DNA of 44,878 nucleotides from Fidelibacterota bacterium. GTDB lineage: Bacteria > Fidelibacterota > Marinisomatia > Marinisomatales > JAADGP01. The stretch spans positions 1 through 44,878 of the forward strand of contig JALUTR010000183.1 of assembly GCA_027021785.1 (NCBI GenBank). Direction: 5' to 3'. Shown one piece after another: positions 17,637 through 27,742 of this stretch (its first letter is position 1; each line of letters begins with the position of its first letter). A program made the position numbers and the translations under genes. The notes under the pieces are model-generated. The model worked only from the letters and a program-made list of their open reading frames with translations. It was not told the origin of the DNA and did not search any database.

Positions 17637-19649
17637 TTAGAGTAAAGCGCTCAATTTTTCCCTGATTTTCGATTCCACCTGATCGGGTGTAAAACCGAAG
17701 ACTCGTGCCAATTCCCCGGCAGGCGCTGATGCGCCGAAACGATCCAGACCAAACATCAGACCGGTCGGACCGACATACCGTTCCCAGCCAAGGGTAATCC
17801 CGGCTTCCAGGGATACTTTCAAACAACCGCGGGGAGGAATCAGGTGTTCACGGTATTCCGGCGGTTGACGGTCAAATAATTCCCAGCAGGGAAGACTGAC
17901 AACGCGGACCCGCCGATCGTTCATCCGCTCCGCCACTTCCAGAGCCAATGACACTTCCGATCCCGTGGCCAGCAATACAATCTCCGGTGAGCCTTCACAA
18001 TCCCTGAGGGCATATCCTCCCCGGCGAACCCCCTGCTCGATTGTTTCGATATCTGTCGAAATGACCGGCAATCCCTGGCGCGACAACAAAATCGCGCCGG
18101 GGGTATTGCGATCCTCGATTGCCAGTTTAAAACAAACCGCTGTTTCTTTGGCATCGGCAGGGCGATACACGTTAAAATCCGGAATCGTTCTAAGCGCCAT
18201 AATTTGTTCCACCGGCTGATGTGTGGGCCCATCTTCTCCCACGAAGAAAGAATCGTGAGTAAATTCGTGAATAACCCGGATTTTTTGTAAAGCTCCCAAA
18301 CGTAATGCCGGGCGACTGTAATCGGCAAAGACCAGGAATGTCCCGCCAAAGGGGATAATTCCACCGTGAAGGGCTAATCCGTTCAGGATCGTGGACATGG
18401 GGAATTCCCGCACACCAAAGGTTAAATTCCTGCCCTTCCGGTTGTTCTTCTGAAAATCCCCGTACTGTTTGGCAAATCCCCCGGTATAATTTGAGGGCTC
18501 AAGGTCCGCCGATCCGCCAATGAGATTCGGCAATTGCTTCGCGAAATGCTCCAAAGTCACACCAAAAGCTTTTCGGGTCGCAACGGAAGCTCCGGCTTCA
18601 AATTCGGGATAATTTATTCGCGGTAATTTATCCTCGATAACCTGTTCCCAGAGTCGGCGAAATTCCGGTTGTGATTGCGCTGTTCCAAGCCGCGCTTTCC
18701 ATTTTTCCGATTCGGCCCTCAGTTCTTCGAAACGTCGTCTGAAATGGTCATACACTTCGGCCGGTACCATAAATTCCCCGGGGGAAATTCCCAGCTTCGC
18801 TTTGGTTTTACTGATTTCGTCCGGAGGCAGCGGAGAACCATGCGTACCCGCATCCCCTTCCATCGTTACCGTACCATGAGCCATAATGGTTTTACCGATA
18901 ATAATACTCGGTTGTTCTGTCTGTCGGGCAGTTTCCACGGCCTGGCGCAAAGCCGGTAAATCGTGTCCCGCTACTTCCTGCACATGCCAACCCAGTCCTT
19001 TAAATACCTGTGCCACATCGGTTGAATCGGAACGACTGGTGGCTCCTGATATTTGAACCCCGTTGGAATCATAGTACATAATCAATTTCGAAAGCCCCCA
19101 GTGACTTGCCAATGCCGCCGCACCCAGGGCCACCGGCTCCTGTAAGTCACCATCACCCGCCAGCACATAGGTAAAATGACTTAACAAATCGTTCCCGCCG
19201 AACATCTCCCTGACAATAACCTCGGCCAACGCCATACCGGTTGCCATTCCAACCCCCTGACCCAGGGGTCCCGTTGTCGCTTCCACGCCCGGTATTTCCA
19301 CCTCGGGGTGGCCGGGGGTGTTACTGTTCAATTGGCGGAATTGCTTAAGATCATCCAACTCCAACCAACCGACCATGTGGAGGAGAGAGTAAAGCAACAT
19401 CGATTCATGTCCGGCGGACAAAACAAACCGGTCTCTGGATACCCACTCGGGATCGTCGGGATCATATTTTAAATACTCGGTAAATAAAAGATAAGCGAAA
19501 TCGATCGATGACAGGGCTCCTCCCGTATGTCCCGAATTGGCGTTCCGGACCCCGTCCATGATCAGGCCTTTAATAACGTTTATTGTAAATTGGTCTTTGT
19601 CTTCTTTTCCCCAGTCTGCGAAAGTGTTTAATTCTTCGAAGTTTTTCAT
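17637..19649 (-). CDS. tkt: transketolase
   Basis: NSGHTGGALSSIDFAYLLF, GPLGQGVGMATGMAL, GDGDLQEP, EDGPTHQPVEQIMALRTIPDF, full length. Confidence 0.95.
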   Translation of the reverse strand: MKNFEELNTFADWGKEDKDQFTINVIKGLIMDGVRNANSGHTGGALSSIDFAYLLFTEYLKYDPDDPEWVSRDRFVLSAGHESMLLYSLLHMVGWLELDDLKQFRQLNSNTPGHPEVEIPGVEATTGPLGQGVGMATGMALAEVIVREMFGGNDLLSHFTYVLAGDGDLQEPVALGAAALASHWGLSKLIMYYDSNGVQISGATSRSDSTDVAQVFKGLGWHVQEVAGHDLPALRQAVETARQTEQPSIIIGKTIMAHGTVTMEGDAGTHGSPLPPDEISKTKAKLGISPGEFMVPAEVYDHFRRRFEELRAESEKWKARLGTAQSQPEFRRLWEQVIEDKLPRINYPEFEAGASVATRKAFGVTLEHFAKQLPNLIGGSADLEPSNYTGGFAKQYGDFQKNNRKGRNLTFGVREFPMSTILNGLALHGGIIPFGGTFLVFADYSRPALRLGALQKIRVIHEFTHDSFFVGEDGPTHQPVEQIMALRTIPDFNVYRPADAKETAVCFKLAIEDRNTPGAILLSRQGLPVISTDIETIEQGVRRGGYALRDCEGSPEIVLLATGSEVSLALEVAERMNDRRVRVVSLPCWELFDRQPPEYREHLIPPRGCLKVSLEAGITLGWERYVGPTGLMFGLDRFGASAPAGELARVFGFTPDQVESKIREKLSALL

Positions 19650-19818
19650 TGCGCGATAGCCATTTCCTGTAGTTTTGTTAACAATTCAATAACAACAATG
19701 CCGCCGAATTTAAAGCCCCAACACCGTATGATCCCATTAACAATCACAACATTAAACGCGGATTGGGCATTGACAATGAATTACCGGCAGAGAAAATAAA
19801 CATAACGGGAATACGGCC

Positions 19819-20991
19819 TCAACCGACAACCGCACGGAATATTCGTTTAAAATTCCCTCCCAAAATCAATTGGATATCGTGTTTCGAGTATCCCCGTTCC
19901 AGTAATTTCCCGGTTATGGCAGGCAAATAGGTGCAATCTTCCATTTGTTTGGGCAAGGCCGATACGCCGTCGAAATCCGACCCCAGGCCCACATATTCGG
20001 GACCGATTAATTTGGCAACGTAATCGATATGATCGATCAACACATCCAGGTCCGGCGAAATGCGCTCAATTTCCGCTTCTAATAATGCCTGGCGGCGGTA
20101 CCAGTATTCGTCCGAATGTTCACCGTACAGGACCTTAAGCGAATCCAGTTCACGACGATATCTTTCTTCAACGGACGTGACTTTTTGTTCGAACTCAGGG
20201 TCAAGATACCCGGCGTAAAAATTAATAAACACTACTCCCCCGTTTGCCTTGATTGCCCATAACTGGTTGTCCTTCAGATTGCGATAATGAGGACAAAGAG
20301 CGTACACGGAGGAATGGGAGGCAATAACCGGTTTTGACGTGGTTTCCAGAATATCCCAAAAGGTTTGTTCCCCGGAGTGGGAGACATCTATGATTACGCC
20401 CAGTTCATTGCATTTCCGGACGACACTTTTACCGAAGGGAGTCAATCCCTTAAAAGGGATGTCTTTCGCTTCGGTTTCATCCCTGGCGGAAGTGGCCCAG
20501 TCGGTGGAATTGTTCCAGGTAAGACCAAAACAGCGCATGCCGCGGCCGTACAGTTGCTCCAGTTTTTCCAGGCTGTTTTCAATCGGATGTCCCCCCTCAA
20601 CGCCGATAACCGCCGACAGAACTCCTTTCCGTTCATTAATGAGCAAATCGGCGTAGGTTTCGGTGATGGATATCCGGTCCGGGGCACGCGTCGCGACAGC
20701 GTACAGGGAATCGATCATCTCATTGGCACGTATGAAAGAGCTGTCCGGCAAATACCGATCGGGGTTGACCCACACCGCAAATACCTGCAAGTCCACTCCT
20801 CCCTCTTTCAGGCGCGGAAGGTCCGAATGACCGGTATCCATACGCCGGGTTATATCCTCACCGCGCATAACCCGGAGCAGTACATCGTTATGGGTATCGG
20901 CAACGTATGATTCAAAATGGAATTTCAAAACATCATTTCTGCAGGACGATAAGATCAACAAAAAAAGCAGGAACAAATAATGGCGCTTCAC
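19819..20991 (-). CDS. membrane dipeptidase (peptidase M19), probable lipoprotein
   Basis: Lipobox-like LILSSCRN; DTHNDVLLR, GVEGGHPIENSLEKL, LTWNNSTDWA, IIDVSHSGEQTFWDIL, ASHSSVYALCPHYRNL, GLGSDFDGV. Confidence 0.92.
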   Translation of the reverse strand: MKRHYLFLLFLLILSSCRNDVLKFHFESYVADTHNDVLLRVMRGEDITRRMDTGHSDLPRLKEGGVDLQVFAVWVNPDRYLPDSSFIRANEMIDSLYAVATRAPDRISITETYADLLINERKGVLSAVIGVEGGHPIENSLEKLEQLYGRGMRCFGLTWNNSTDWATSARDETEAKDIPFKGLTPFGKSVVRKCNELGVIIDVSHSGEQTFWDILETTSKPVIASHSSVYALCPHYRNLKDNQLWAIKANGGVVFINFYAGYLDPEFEQKVTSVEERYRRELDSLKVLYGEHSDEYWYRRQALLEAEIERISPDLDVLIDHIDYVAKLIGPEYVGLGSDFDGVSALPKQMEDCTYLPAITGKLLERGYSKHDIQLILGGNFKRIFRAVVG

Positions 20992-21066
20992 GGGACACTA
21001 ACAGGCTTTCTTACCCCGGATTCCCGTCATATTACGTAATATGGCACAACCCCCAAAAAGACTATG

Positions 21067-21402
21067 TCAATCCCATTCAAACCCGGTAACACTTTTCGTC
21101 TTCATATCCAGTTCCACCGAATTATAGTCCTGTAAACGGGGGATAAAATAATAGAGGATCTCAATCTGTTGTTGGTCATCCACCCAAACCGAATCGGGTT
21201 GCCCCAGCGTGTTTAACACTTCCCGCTTGGAGGGATGGACATTGAGGAATTCCCAGACGTCATAGTCGTTCATTAACCCGGCTTTAAAAGGAGGCGGAAT
21301 TTCAACAGATTTCGGTATTGAGGCCGCTTTTTCCGGTGGACCGGAGGACGGCGGAACGCAACCCCATATAACGAGGAAGAAGATCAAGGGAATTATTCGC
21401 AT
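21067..21402 (-). CDS. small hypothetical lipoprotein
   Basis: Likely start at MRIIPLIFFLVIWGCVPPSSG (lipobox); upstream part of the ORF track is repeat-derived. Confidence 0.6.
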   Translation of the reverse strand: MRIIPLIFFLVIWGCVPPSSGPPEKAASIPKSVEIPPPFKAGLMNDYDVWEFLNVHPSKREVLNTLGQPDSVWVDDQQQIEILYYFIPRLQDYNSVELDMKTKSVTGFEWD

Positions 21403-21435
21403 CTGATAAAAATAAAGTTTGTTGCAATGCGATGC

Positions 21436-21530
21436 AAGAACCAAAAACCAAAAACCAAAAACCAAAAGCCAAGAGCCAAGAGCCAAGATAATTTCTTGGT
21501 TCCTGGCTCTTGGATCCTGGATCTTCAAAA
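21436..21530. repeat. tandem AACCAAA/GCCAAGA heptamer run followed by an inverted-sense segment
   Basis: accaaaaaccaaaaaccaaaaaccaaaagccaagagccaagagccaag ATAATTT cttggttcctggctcttggatcctgg. Confidence 0.85.
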
Positions 21531-21698
21531 ATGTCCCCATAACTGAGGCAGTACGGCTTTTATTTATATGATCTTGTTTTTCATCCTAATTTTAATAATT
21601 GTAGTATATTTCACTTTCACATAATAAAAAAATATCGACCTTTGAATTCAGAAAATTACTGAGAAAATTCGACCATCGGTTTCCCCAGGAGAATAACT

Positions 21699-22511
21699 AT
21701 GAATAAATCCGGCACAAAAGAACGCTTCTATTACGACCAGGAATTTTTAAGCAGTCCCGAGGCCCGATCGATCCGTATTCTTTCGGAGTATCTGGGTCCC
21801 CGGCAGCGATTCGGCAGCAACCGCGTGGAAGACACGATCGTGTTTTTCGGTTCCGCCCGAATCAAATCCCGTGAAGAAGCCGAACAGGCTTTGGCGAACG
21901 CTCCCCGCGATCTTTCTCCCAAACAGAGAAAGCGCCTGGAACACGACGTGGAAATGAGCCGCTATTATGAAGCCAGCCGGGATCTGGCACACCGGTTGAC
22001 GACCTGGAGCAAAAAACTAAAGAACAGCAAACATCGCTACATTATTACATCAGGTGGAGGACCGGGAATCATGGAAGCCGCCAACCGCGGGAGTTCCGAA
22101 GCCAAGGGGCTGGCCATCGGTCTTAATATCACCCTGCCCTATGAACAAACGGGGAACCAGTGGATTACACCGGACCTGAATCTTCAGTTCCATTATTTCT
22201 TTATGCGCAAATTCTGGATGGCCTACCTTGCCAAGGCCCTGGTTGCATTTCCCGGCGGGTTCGGCACCCTCGACGAACTGATGGAAATGCTCACTTTGCT
22301 CCAAACAGGCAAAATTAAAAAACGGATTCCCATTGTTCTTTTCGGCAGCGAATACTGGCGCCATGTCATTAATTGGGATTACCTGGTTAAAATCGGCACC
22401 ATTGACGAACAGGATATGAACCTGTTCAAGGTGTGTGACGACGTTCAGGAAGCCTTTAACTACATAACAAAGGAAATCATAAAAGCCAAGTTCAAAGGCC
22501 CTAATTTTTAA
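21699..22511 (+). CDS. LOG family protein (TIGR00730-type Rossmann fold)
   Basis: VFFGSARI, ITSGGGPGIMEAANRG, GLNITLPYEQ, FPGGFGTLDELMEMLTLLQTGK. Confidence 0.92.
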   Translation: MNKSGTKERFYYDQEFLSSPEARSIRILSEYLGPRQRFGSNRVEDTIVFFGSARIKSREEAEQALANAPRDLSPKQRKRLEHDVEMSRYYEASRDLAHRLTTWSKKLKNSKHRYIITSGGGPGIMEAANRGSSEAKGLAIGLNITLPYEQTGNQWITPDLNLQFHYFFMRKFWMAYLAKALVAFPGGFGTLDELMEMLTLLQTGKIKKRIPIVLFGSEYWRHVINWDYLVKIGTIDEQDMNLFKVCDDVQEAFNYITKEIIKAKFKGPNF

Positions 22512-22527
22512 GAAAACGGATTTCAGA

Positions 22528-25500
22528 ATGAGGAAACGAAATTACTCATTATTCCTGTTAATCATATCCATCTTTTCCCTTAAGGGGCAGGTCGCCCCGG
22601 TAAAAGACCTTCATGAAAATCCCCCGCGCGTATGGGCCCTGACCAACGGTAATGTTTACATCGAACCAAACAAGTTGATCAAAGCGGCTACCATCATCCT
22701 TCGTGACGGAATCATTGAGGCGGTTGGGACCGATCCGGATATCCCCTCGGACGCGACGGAAATCGACCTGAACGGAAACACGGTGTATGCCGGTTTTATC
22801 GAGAGCTGGCTGGAAATTCCCGACCCGGACACAATCCGCGCCGCCAGAGATCACTGGAACAAACAGGTGCGTGCCGACAGGGTTGTTTTTGACAGCTACA
22901 ATCCTGACGACAAGGACGTACAACAATTGCGTGAATTGGGTTTCACCACCGCTCATCTCATCCCGAAGGACGGGATTTTCCGGGGTCAATCCTCCCTGGC
23001 GCAATTAACGGATAAGCCGGTGGCCTTAAAAACAACCGTGGCCCAGGTCGTGGATTTTAACTTCGGCGGATGGGGAAGCAATGCCTACCCCAATTCCCTG
23101 CTGGGGTGCATCGCCCTGATCAGACAAACATTCCTGGACGCCGATTGGTACACCAAGGCCACGGCAATCTTCAGCGAATATCCCGAAGATAATGAGCCCG
23201 TGGAGGAGGACCTGGCCCTGGACGCCCTGGCCAAGGCACGCCGGCAAAAATACCCGTTTATTTTCAACACCAGCGACGAATTATACGCCCTGCGGGCCGG
23301 TTCCATCACGCGCGAGTTCGGTCTGGAATTGTGGCTGAAGGGCAGCGGTTACGAATACCGACGTCTGAACGCGATTAAGACATTAAATCCTTTCATTATT
23401 CTCCCGGTGAACTACCCCGGGAAACCGGACGTGAGCAATCCTTACCAGGCCTTGCAATACACAACGGAACAACTGAAACATTGGGATTTGGCGCCCGATA
23501 ACGCCGCCAAACTGGTCGCCGCGGGAATCCCCATCGCTTTTACCAGCGCGGAATTGAAAAACCGGTCCGACTTCCGTAAACGTCTAACCAAATCCATTCA
23601 ACGCGGTCTATCTCCCGAAATCGCCCTGGCGGCCCTGACGACCGTTCCGGCGGAAAAAATGGGCGTCGGTCATTTCGTGGGGAAAATTCAAGCCGGGTAC
23701 CAGGCCAACCTGGTAATCGTTGACGGGGACTATTTTAACTACCAAGATCCGATCCGGTCCGTATGGATCGGCGGGAATGAATACCCGGTCAAGCCGGCTC
23801 CCATCGTGGATCCGTCCGGGAAATGGGAACTGGAACTGCCGGAAACCACCTGGCGCCTGAGCTTCAAGAAAAGCGGCTCCCGGTGGAAGGGTTCCCTCGA
23901 ATACGACAGTCTCGCTTTCGCATTGAAAGATGTCACAGTGGACGCCGACCGTGTAACCTGGATTTTGAAGACCGATACCCTGGGATTCGCCGGGTCGACA
24001 CGCTTTACCGGCCACCTCGAAGATTCGACGGCAAGCGGTAAAGTCTTCTTCGCTTCCGGCGCGATTGAATCCTGGACGGGCAAGCGGATCGAGTTCCATG
24101 AAAAGACGAAAGCCGACACCTTGCGACCCGAATCACCCAGCGCTTTGACCGTGGTGTACCCCGATGGGGCCTTCGGCCTGGAAGAGCCGCCGAAAAAACC
24201 TTTCGCCGTCCTCGTGGACGACGCGACAATCTGGACTTGCGGACCGAAAGGTATACTGAAAGGTTGGGACATCCTGTTTGTGGATGGTAAGGTTAAAAAG
24301 ATTGCGCGGGGTATTTCCGTTCCCCGGGGCGCCGCCCTGATCATCGACGGGCGCGGGAAACATGTTACGCCGGGGCTTATCGACGCGCACAATCATTCGG
24401 CGGCCGCCTCAATTAACGAGGGGACCCAGAGCGTGACCGCGGAAGTGCGTATCCGCGATGTGTTGAACAGCGACGATATCGCGATTTATCGCGAACTCGC
24501 GGGGGGACTCACCGTCGCTAACGTGTTGCACGGTTCCGCCAACACGATCGGCGGACAGAATGCCGTGATCAAACTCCGTTGGGGAGTAAAACCGGGAGAT
24601 TTGATCTTTAGAAAAGCCCCGCCGGGAATCAAATTCGCCCTGGGAGAAAACGTAAAACAGTCAAATTGGGGCGAACGCTACCGGACGCGCTACCCCCAAA
24701 CACGGATGGGAGTGGAACAGGTGCTCAGGGACGCCTTTACCGCCGCCCGGGATTACCGAAAAAATTGGGAAACCTACTACCGCGATGTTACCCTGCGAAA
24801 AACAAAGATACCGCCCCGGAAAGACCTGGAATTGGAAGCCCTGGTGGAAGTCCTGGAAGGGAAACGGTTGGTGCATTGTCATTCGTACCGCCAGGATGAA
24901 ATTCTCATGCTGACCCGGGTGGCCGAAGACTTCGGGTTTACGGTGGGCACTTTTCAACATGTTCTGGAAGGATATAAAGTGGCCGACCGGATCGCGGATC
25001 ATGGAGCCGGAGCATCCACTTTTTCCGACTGGTGGGCTTACAAATTCGAGGTGATCGACGCGATCCCTTACAACGGGGCGCTTATGACCAGGGTGGGCGT
25101 GACCACCTCCTTTAATTCCGATTCCAATGAACTGGCCCGGCACCTGAATACCGAAGCGGCCAAAGCCGTCAAGTACGGTGGACTTTCGGAAGAAGAAGCC
25201 TTGAAACTGGTAACCATCAACCCTGCCCGGCAATTGAAAATCGACCGCTGGGTAGGTTCATTGGAAGTAGGCAAAGATGCCGACTTCGTGATCTGGAGCG
25301 ACAATCCCCTTTCCACGTACGCCGTTTGCGAGCAGACCTGGATCGACGGAAGACTGTATTTCTCAATCGAACGGGACAAGGAGCTCCGGCAACGGGACAA
25401 GAGAATCAGGAACGAGCTGATTCAAAAAATCCTGGCGACCGGGGATGACGGTAGTCCCGCCATGCTTCCCTCTTCAGACGGCAACTCACACGGTTATTCA

Positions 25501-25548
25501 TGTTATTTCGGAGACGAACAAGCAACCGGGGAAGGAGGTGCGCGGTGA
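22528..25548 (+). CDS. exported amidohydrolase with two tandem amidohydrolase-fold regions
   Basis: Signal peptide; N-half lacks HxH (VYAGFIESWLEIP), C-half has VTPGLIDAHNHSAA, LVHCHS, GTFQHV, TSFNSDSNELARHL. Confidence 0.9.
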   Translation: MRKRNYSLFLLIISIFSLKGQVAPVKDLHENPPRVWALTNGNVYIEPNKLIKAATIILRDGIIEAVGTDPDIPSDATEIDLNGNTVYAGFIESWLEIPDPDTIRAARDHWNKQVRADRVVFDSYNPDDKDVQQLRELGFTTAHLIPKDGIFRGQSSLAQLTDKPVALKTTVAQVVDFNFGGWGSNAYPNSLLGCIALIRQTFLDADWYTKATAIFSEYPEDNEPVEEDLALDALAKARRQKYPFIFNTSDELYALRAGSITREFGLELWLKGSGYEYRRLNAIKTLNPFIILPVNYPGKPDVSNPYQALQYTTEQLKHWDLAPDNAAKLVAAGIPIAFTSAELKNRSDFRKRLTKSIQRGLSPEIALAALTTVPAEKMGVGHFVGKIQAGYQANLVIVDGDYFNYQDPIRSVWIGGNEYPVKPAPIVDPSGKWELELPETTWRLSFKKSGSRWKGSLEYDSLAFALKDVTVDADRVTWILKTDTLGFAGSTRFTGHLEDSTASGKVFFASGAIESWTGKRIEFHEKTKADTLRPESPSALTVVYPDGAFGLEEPPKKPFAVLVDDATIWTCGPKGILKGWDILFVDGKVKKIARGISVPRGAALIIDGRGKHVTPGLIDAHNHSAAASINEGTQSVTAEVRIRDVLNSDDIAIYRELAGGLTVANVLHGSANTIGGQNAVIKLRWGVKPGDLIFRKAPPGIKFALGENVKQSNWGERYRTRYPQTRMGVEQVLRDAFTAARDYRKNWETYYRDVTLRKTKIPPRKDLELEALVEVLEGKRLVHCHSYRQDEILMLTRVAEDFGFTVGTFQHVLEGYKVADRIADHGAGASTFSDWWAYKFEVIDAIPYNGALMTRVGVTTSFNSDSNELARHLNTEAAKAVKYGGLSEEEALKLVTINPARQLKIDRWVGSLEVGKDADFVIWSDNPLSTYAVCEQTWIDGRLYFSIERDKELRQRDKRIRNELIQKILATGDDGSPAMLPSSDGNSHGYSCYFGDEQATGEGGAR

Positions 25549-26879
25549 AACGCATTGTTTCGGCGGCATTATTGTTCACGACCCTGGTTTCCGGTTCCGA
25601 TCAGATACCCGCCCCGCCCCAGTCGCACCCCATCCTGCTGAAGGGCGGAACGCTGCACACCGTTTCCGGGGATGTCCTGAAAAACACCGATCTCCTGTTT
25701 GAAAAAGGGAAAATCATCCGGATCGAGCGAAACATCAGACGGGAACCGGACATGGAAGTTATTTCCGTCAGGGGTAAACATATTTATCCCGGGTTTATCG
25801 CCGCCACGACCTCGTTAGGACTGGTGGAAATTAACGCCGTTCGGGCGACGCGCGACTATGCCGAAGTCGGTGATATAAATCCCAATGTCCGGGCCAATGT
25901 CAGTTACAATCCGGATTCGGAATTGATCCCGGTGGCACGCTCCAACGGCGTTCTGCTGGCCAACGTTACCCCCTTGTCCGGCATTATTCCCGGCCAGGCC
26001 TCGCTCATGATGCTGGACGGTTGGACCTGGGAAGACGCGACCCTGAAACATCCCACCGGTCTGCTTCTCAACTGGCCGAATATGCGCATCCGCAGCGGAC
26101 CGCAAATTAAGAAATCGGCTGCGGAGCAACGTAAAGAACGGCAGAAAAAACTACAGGTAATCGATGATTTGTTCGCTAAGGCGCGGGCTTACGCCAAATA
26201 TCACGGCGTGAACCCCAAACCGGTTCGTTACCCGGAAGGCCATGATTTACGTCTGGAAAGCATGATACCCTACGTAAACGGAGAAAAACCGATATTCGTT
26301 CAGGCCAATGAAGTGCAGCAGATCGAAGCCACCGTCCATTGGGCTGACCGCCGGAAGGTAACGATTATTATTGTGGGTGGCCGTGATGCCTGGCGCGTGA
26401 CCGACTTGTTAAAAAAATATAATATTCCCGTGATTTACCAGAGTGTTTTGGCGCTGCCGACGCGCCGCTTCGAGGATTATGACCAGGCCTATAAAACACC
26501 ACGCCTGCTCTACGAGGCCGGGGTACCGTTCTGCATTTCCGGCACCGGTTCTTCCTTCGCAACCGCGAACCTGCGAAACCTACCCTACCACGCTGCCATG
26601 GCAGCCTCGTTTGGTCTGCCGAAGGAAGAAGCGCTGCGATCCATTACCCTCTATCCGGCGGAAATCCTGGGCGTGAGCGACCGGGTTGGCTCACTTGAAC
26701 CGGGGAAGGACGCGACCTTTTTCATCGCCGACGGCGACCCCCTGGACATCAGAACCCAGGTTGAACAATGTTACATCCAGGGCAAAAAAATCGACATGAG
26801 TGACCGGCACAAAATGCTGTACCGGAAATACCGGCAGAAATACAAACAATCGGGCCGATTGAAACCGTCCCAACATTGA
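25545..26879 (+). CDS. exported amidohydrolase-like protein lacking the HxH metal motif
   Basis: GTG start after GAAGGAGG; ILLKGGTLHTVSGDVLKNTDLLFEKGKI...IYPGFIAATTSLGLVEI; overlaps previous stop. Confidence 0.87.
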   Translation: MKRIVSAALLFTTLVSGSDQIPAPPQSHPILLKGGTLHTVSGDVLKNTDLLFEKGKIIRIERNIRREPDMEVISVRGKHIYPGFIAATTSLGLVEINAVRATRDYAEVGDINPNVRANVSYNPDSELIPVARSNGVLLANVTPLSGIIPGQASLMMLDGWTWEDATLKHPTGLLLNWPNMRIRSGPQIKKSAAEQRKERQKKLQVIDDLFAKARAYAKYHGVNPKPVRYPEGHDLRLESMIPYVNGEKPIFVQANEVQQIEATVHWADRRKVTIIIVGGRDAWRVTDLLKKYNIPVIYQSVLALPTRRFEDYDQAYKTPRLLYEAGVPFCISGTGSSFATANLRNLPYHAAMAASFGLPKEEALRSITLYPAEILGVSDRVGSLEPGKDATFFIADGDPLDIRTQVEQCYIQGKKIDMSDRHKMLYRKYRQKYKQSGRLKPSQH

Positions 26880-26886
26880 TCTCACT

Positions 26887-27477
26887 ATGACCAATACCCG
26901 GAACAAAACACGTTGCGGATGGGAAAGTCGGGACCCCCTGATGATTCGTTACCATGACGAGGAATGGGGCGTCGCCTTGCACAATGACCGAAAACTTTTT
27001 GAGTTCCTGGTCCTGGATACATTTCAGGCCGGATTGAGCTGGGCTATCATTCTGAATAAGAGGGAAAATTTCCGTCGGGCATTCGACCAATTCGATCCGT
27101 ATCGCATTGCCCGCTACTCTGAGGATAAAATCGAATCATTGATCACGGATAAAAGCATTATTCGCAATCGCGCAAAGATTCAGGCTGCCGTAAATAACGC
27201 CCAAATGTATTTGAATATTCTGGAAACCTTTGATTCTTTCGATCAATATATCTGGCAGTTCGTAAAGGGACAACCCATCGTGAACCGCTGGTCTTCCCTG
27301 ACGGAAATTCCGGTCAGCACCAGGGAATCCGATGCCATGAGCAAGGACCTAAAAAAAAGAGGCTTTAAATTCGTGGGGACTACAATTTGCTACGCGTTCA
27401 TGCAAGCGGCGGGCTTGGTGAATGACCACTTGGTAAGCTGTTTCCGGTATAACGAAATAAACGATTTGCACAAATAG
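26887..27477 (+). CDS. tag: DNA-3-methyladenine glycosylase I
   Basis: RCGWESRDPLMIRYHDEEWGVALHNDRKLFEFLVLDTFQAGLSW; KRGFKFVGTTICYAFMQAAGLVNDH. Confidence 0.94.
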   Translation: MTNTRNKTRCGWESRDPLMIRYHDEEWGVALHNDRKLFEFLVLDTFQAGLSWAIILNKRENFRRAFDQFDPYRIARYSEDKIESLITDKSIIRNRAKIQAAVNNAQMYLNILETFDSFDQYIWQFVKGQPIVNRWSSLTEIPVSTRESDAMSKDLKKRGFKFVGTTICYAFMQAAGLVNDHLVSCFRYNEINDLHK

Positions 27478-27489
27478 TACAGTTTGAAA

Positions 27490-27555
27490 CGTGAAGCGTG
27501 TCGGAACGTAGTGGAGATCCCGACGGAGCGTAGCGACGTGAGACATAAGGCGTAA
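27490..27555. repeat. intergenic repeat-like segment GTGAAGCGTGTCGGAACGTAGTGGAGATCCCGACGGAGCGTAGCGACGTGAG
   Basis: Degenerate internal repetition (GGAACGTAGTGGAG/GGAGCGTAGCGACG) and GTCGG...CCGAC inverted arms. Confidence 0.4.
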
Positions 27556-27612
27556 ATAAAGGAAAAAATCAATAGTTCCTCAATGCCATCTGTAATGACC
27601 GACCCAAACAAT

Positions 27613-27660
27613 CCCCTCTCAAGAAGGGTATCCCGATCCGATTCGGGACAAGGTGTGTAC
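27613..27660 (+). repeat. divergent copy of the two-hairpin CCCCTCT...GGTGTGT element
   Basis: CCCCTCTCAAGAAGGG-TA-TCCCGATCCGATTCGGGA-CAAGGTGTGTAC; same layout as copies at 42594, 42961, 43596 and 42806 (inverted). Confidence 0.6.
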
Positions 27661-27742
27661 AAGGTTTTCCCTATCCACTGAGTCTTTATCTCAATAAGAG
27701 CATACACCTGATAAAATATCCCGCCAATTGCTCCGCTATCTC

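Noticed and set aside
20365-20910. 181-aa plus-strand ORF opposite the M19 dipeptidase
   Set aside because: Antisense to a strongly supported peptidase; no independent evidence.
21436-21530. CRISPR-like array
   Set aside because: Units are about 7 nt with no spacers; a simple tandem/inverted repeat, and no cas genes are in the window.
24661-25233. 190-aa minus-strand ORF (and other long ORFs) within the amidohydrolase gene
   Set aside because: Shadow ORFs in a GC-rich well-supported CDS; no domain similarity by eye.
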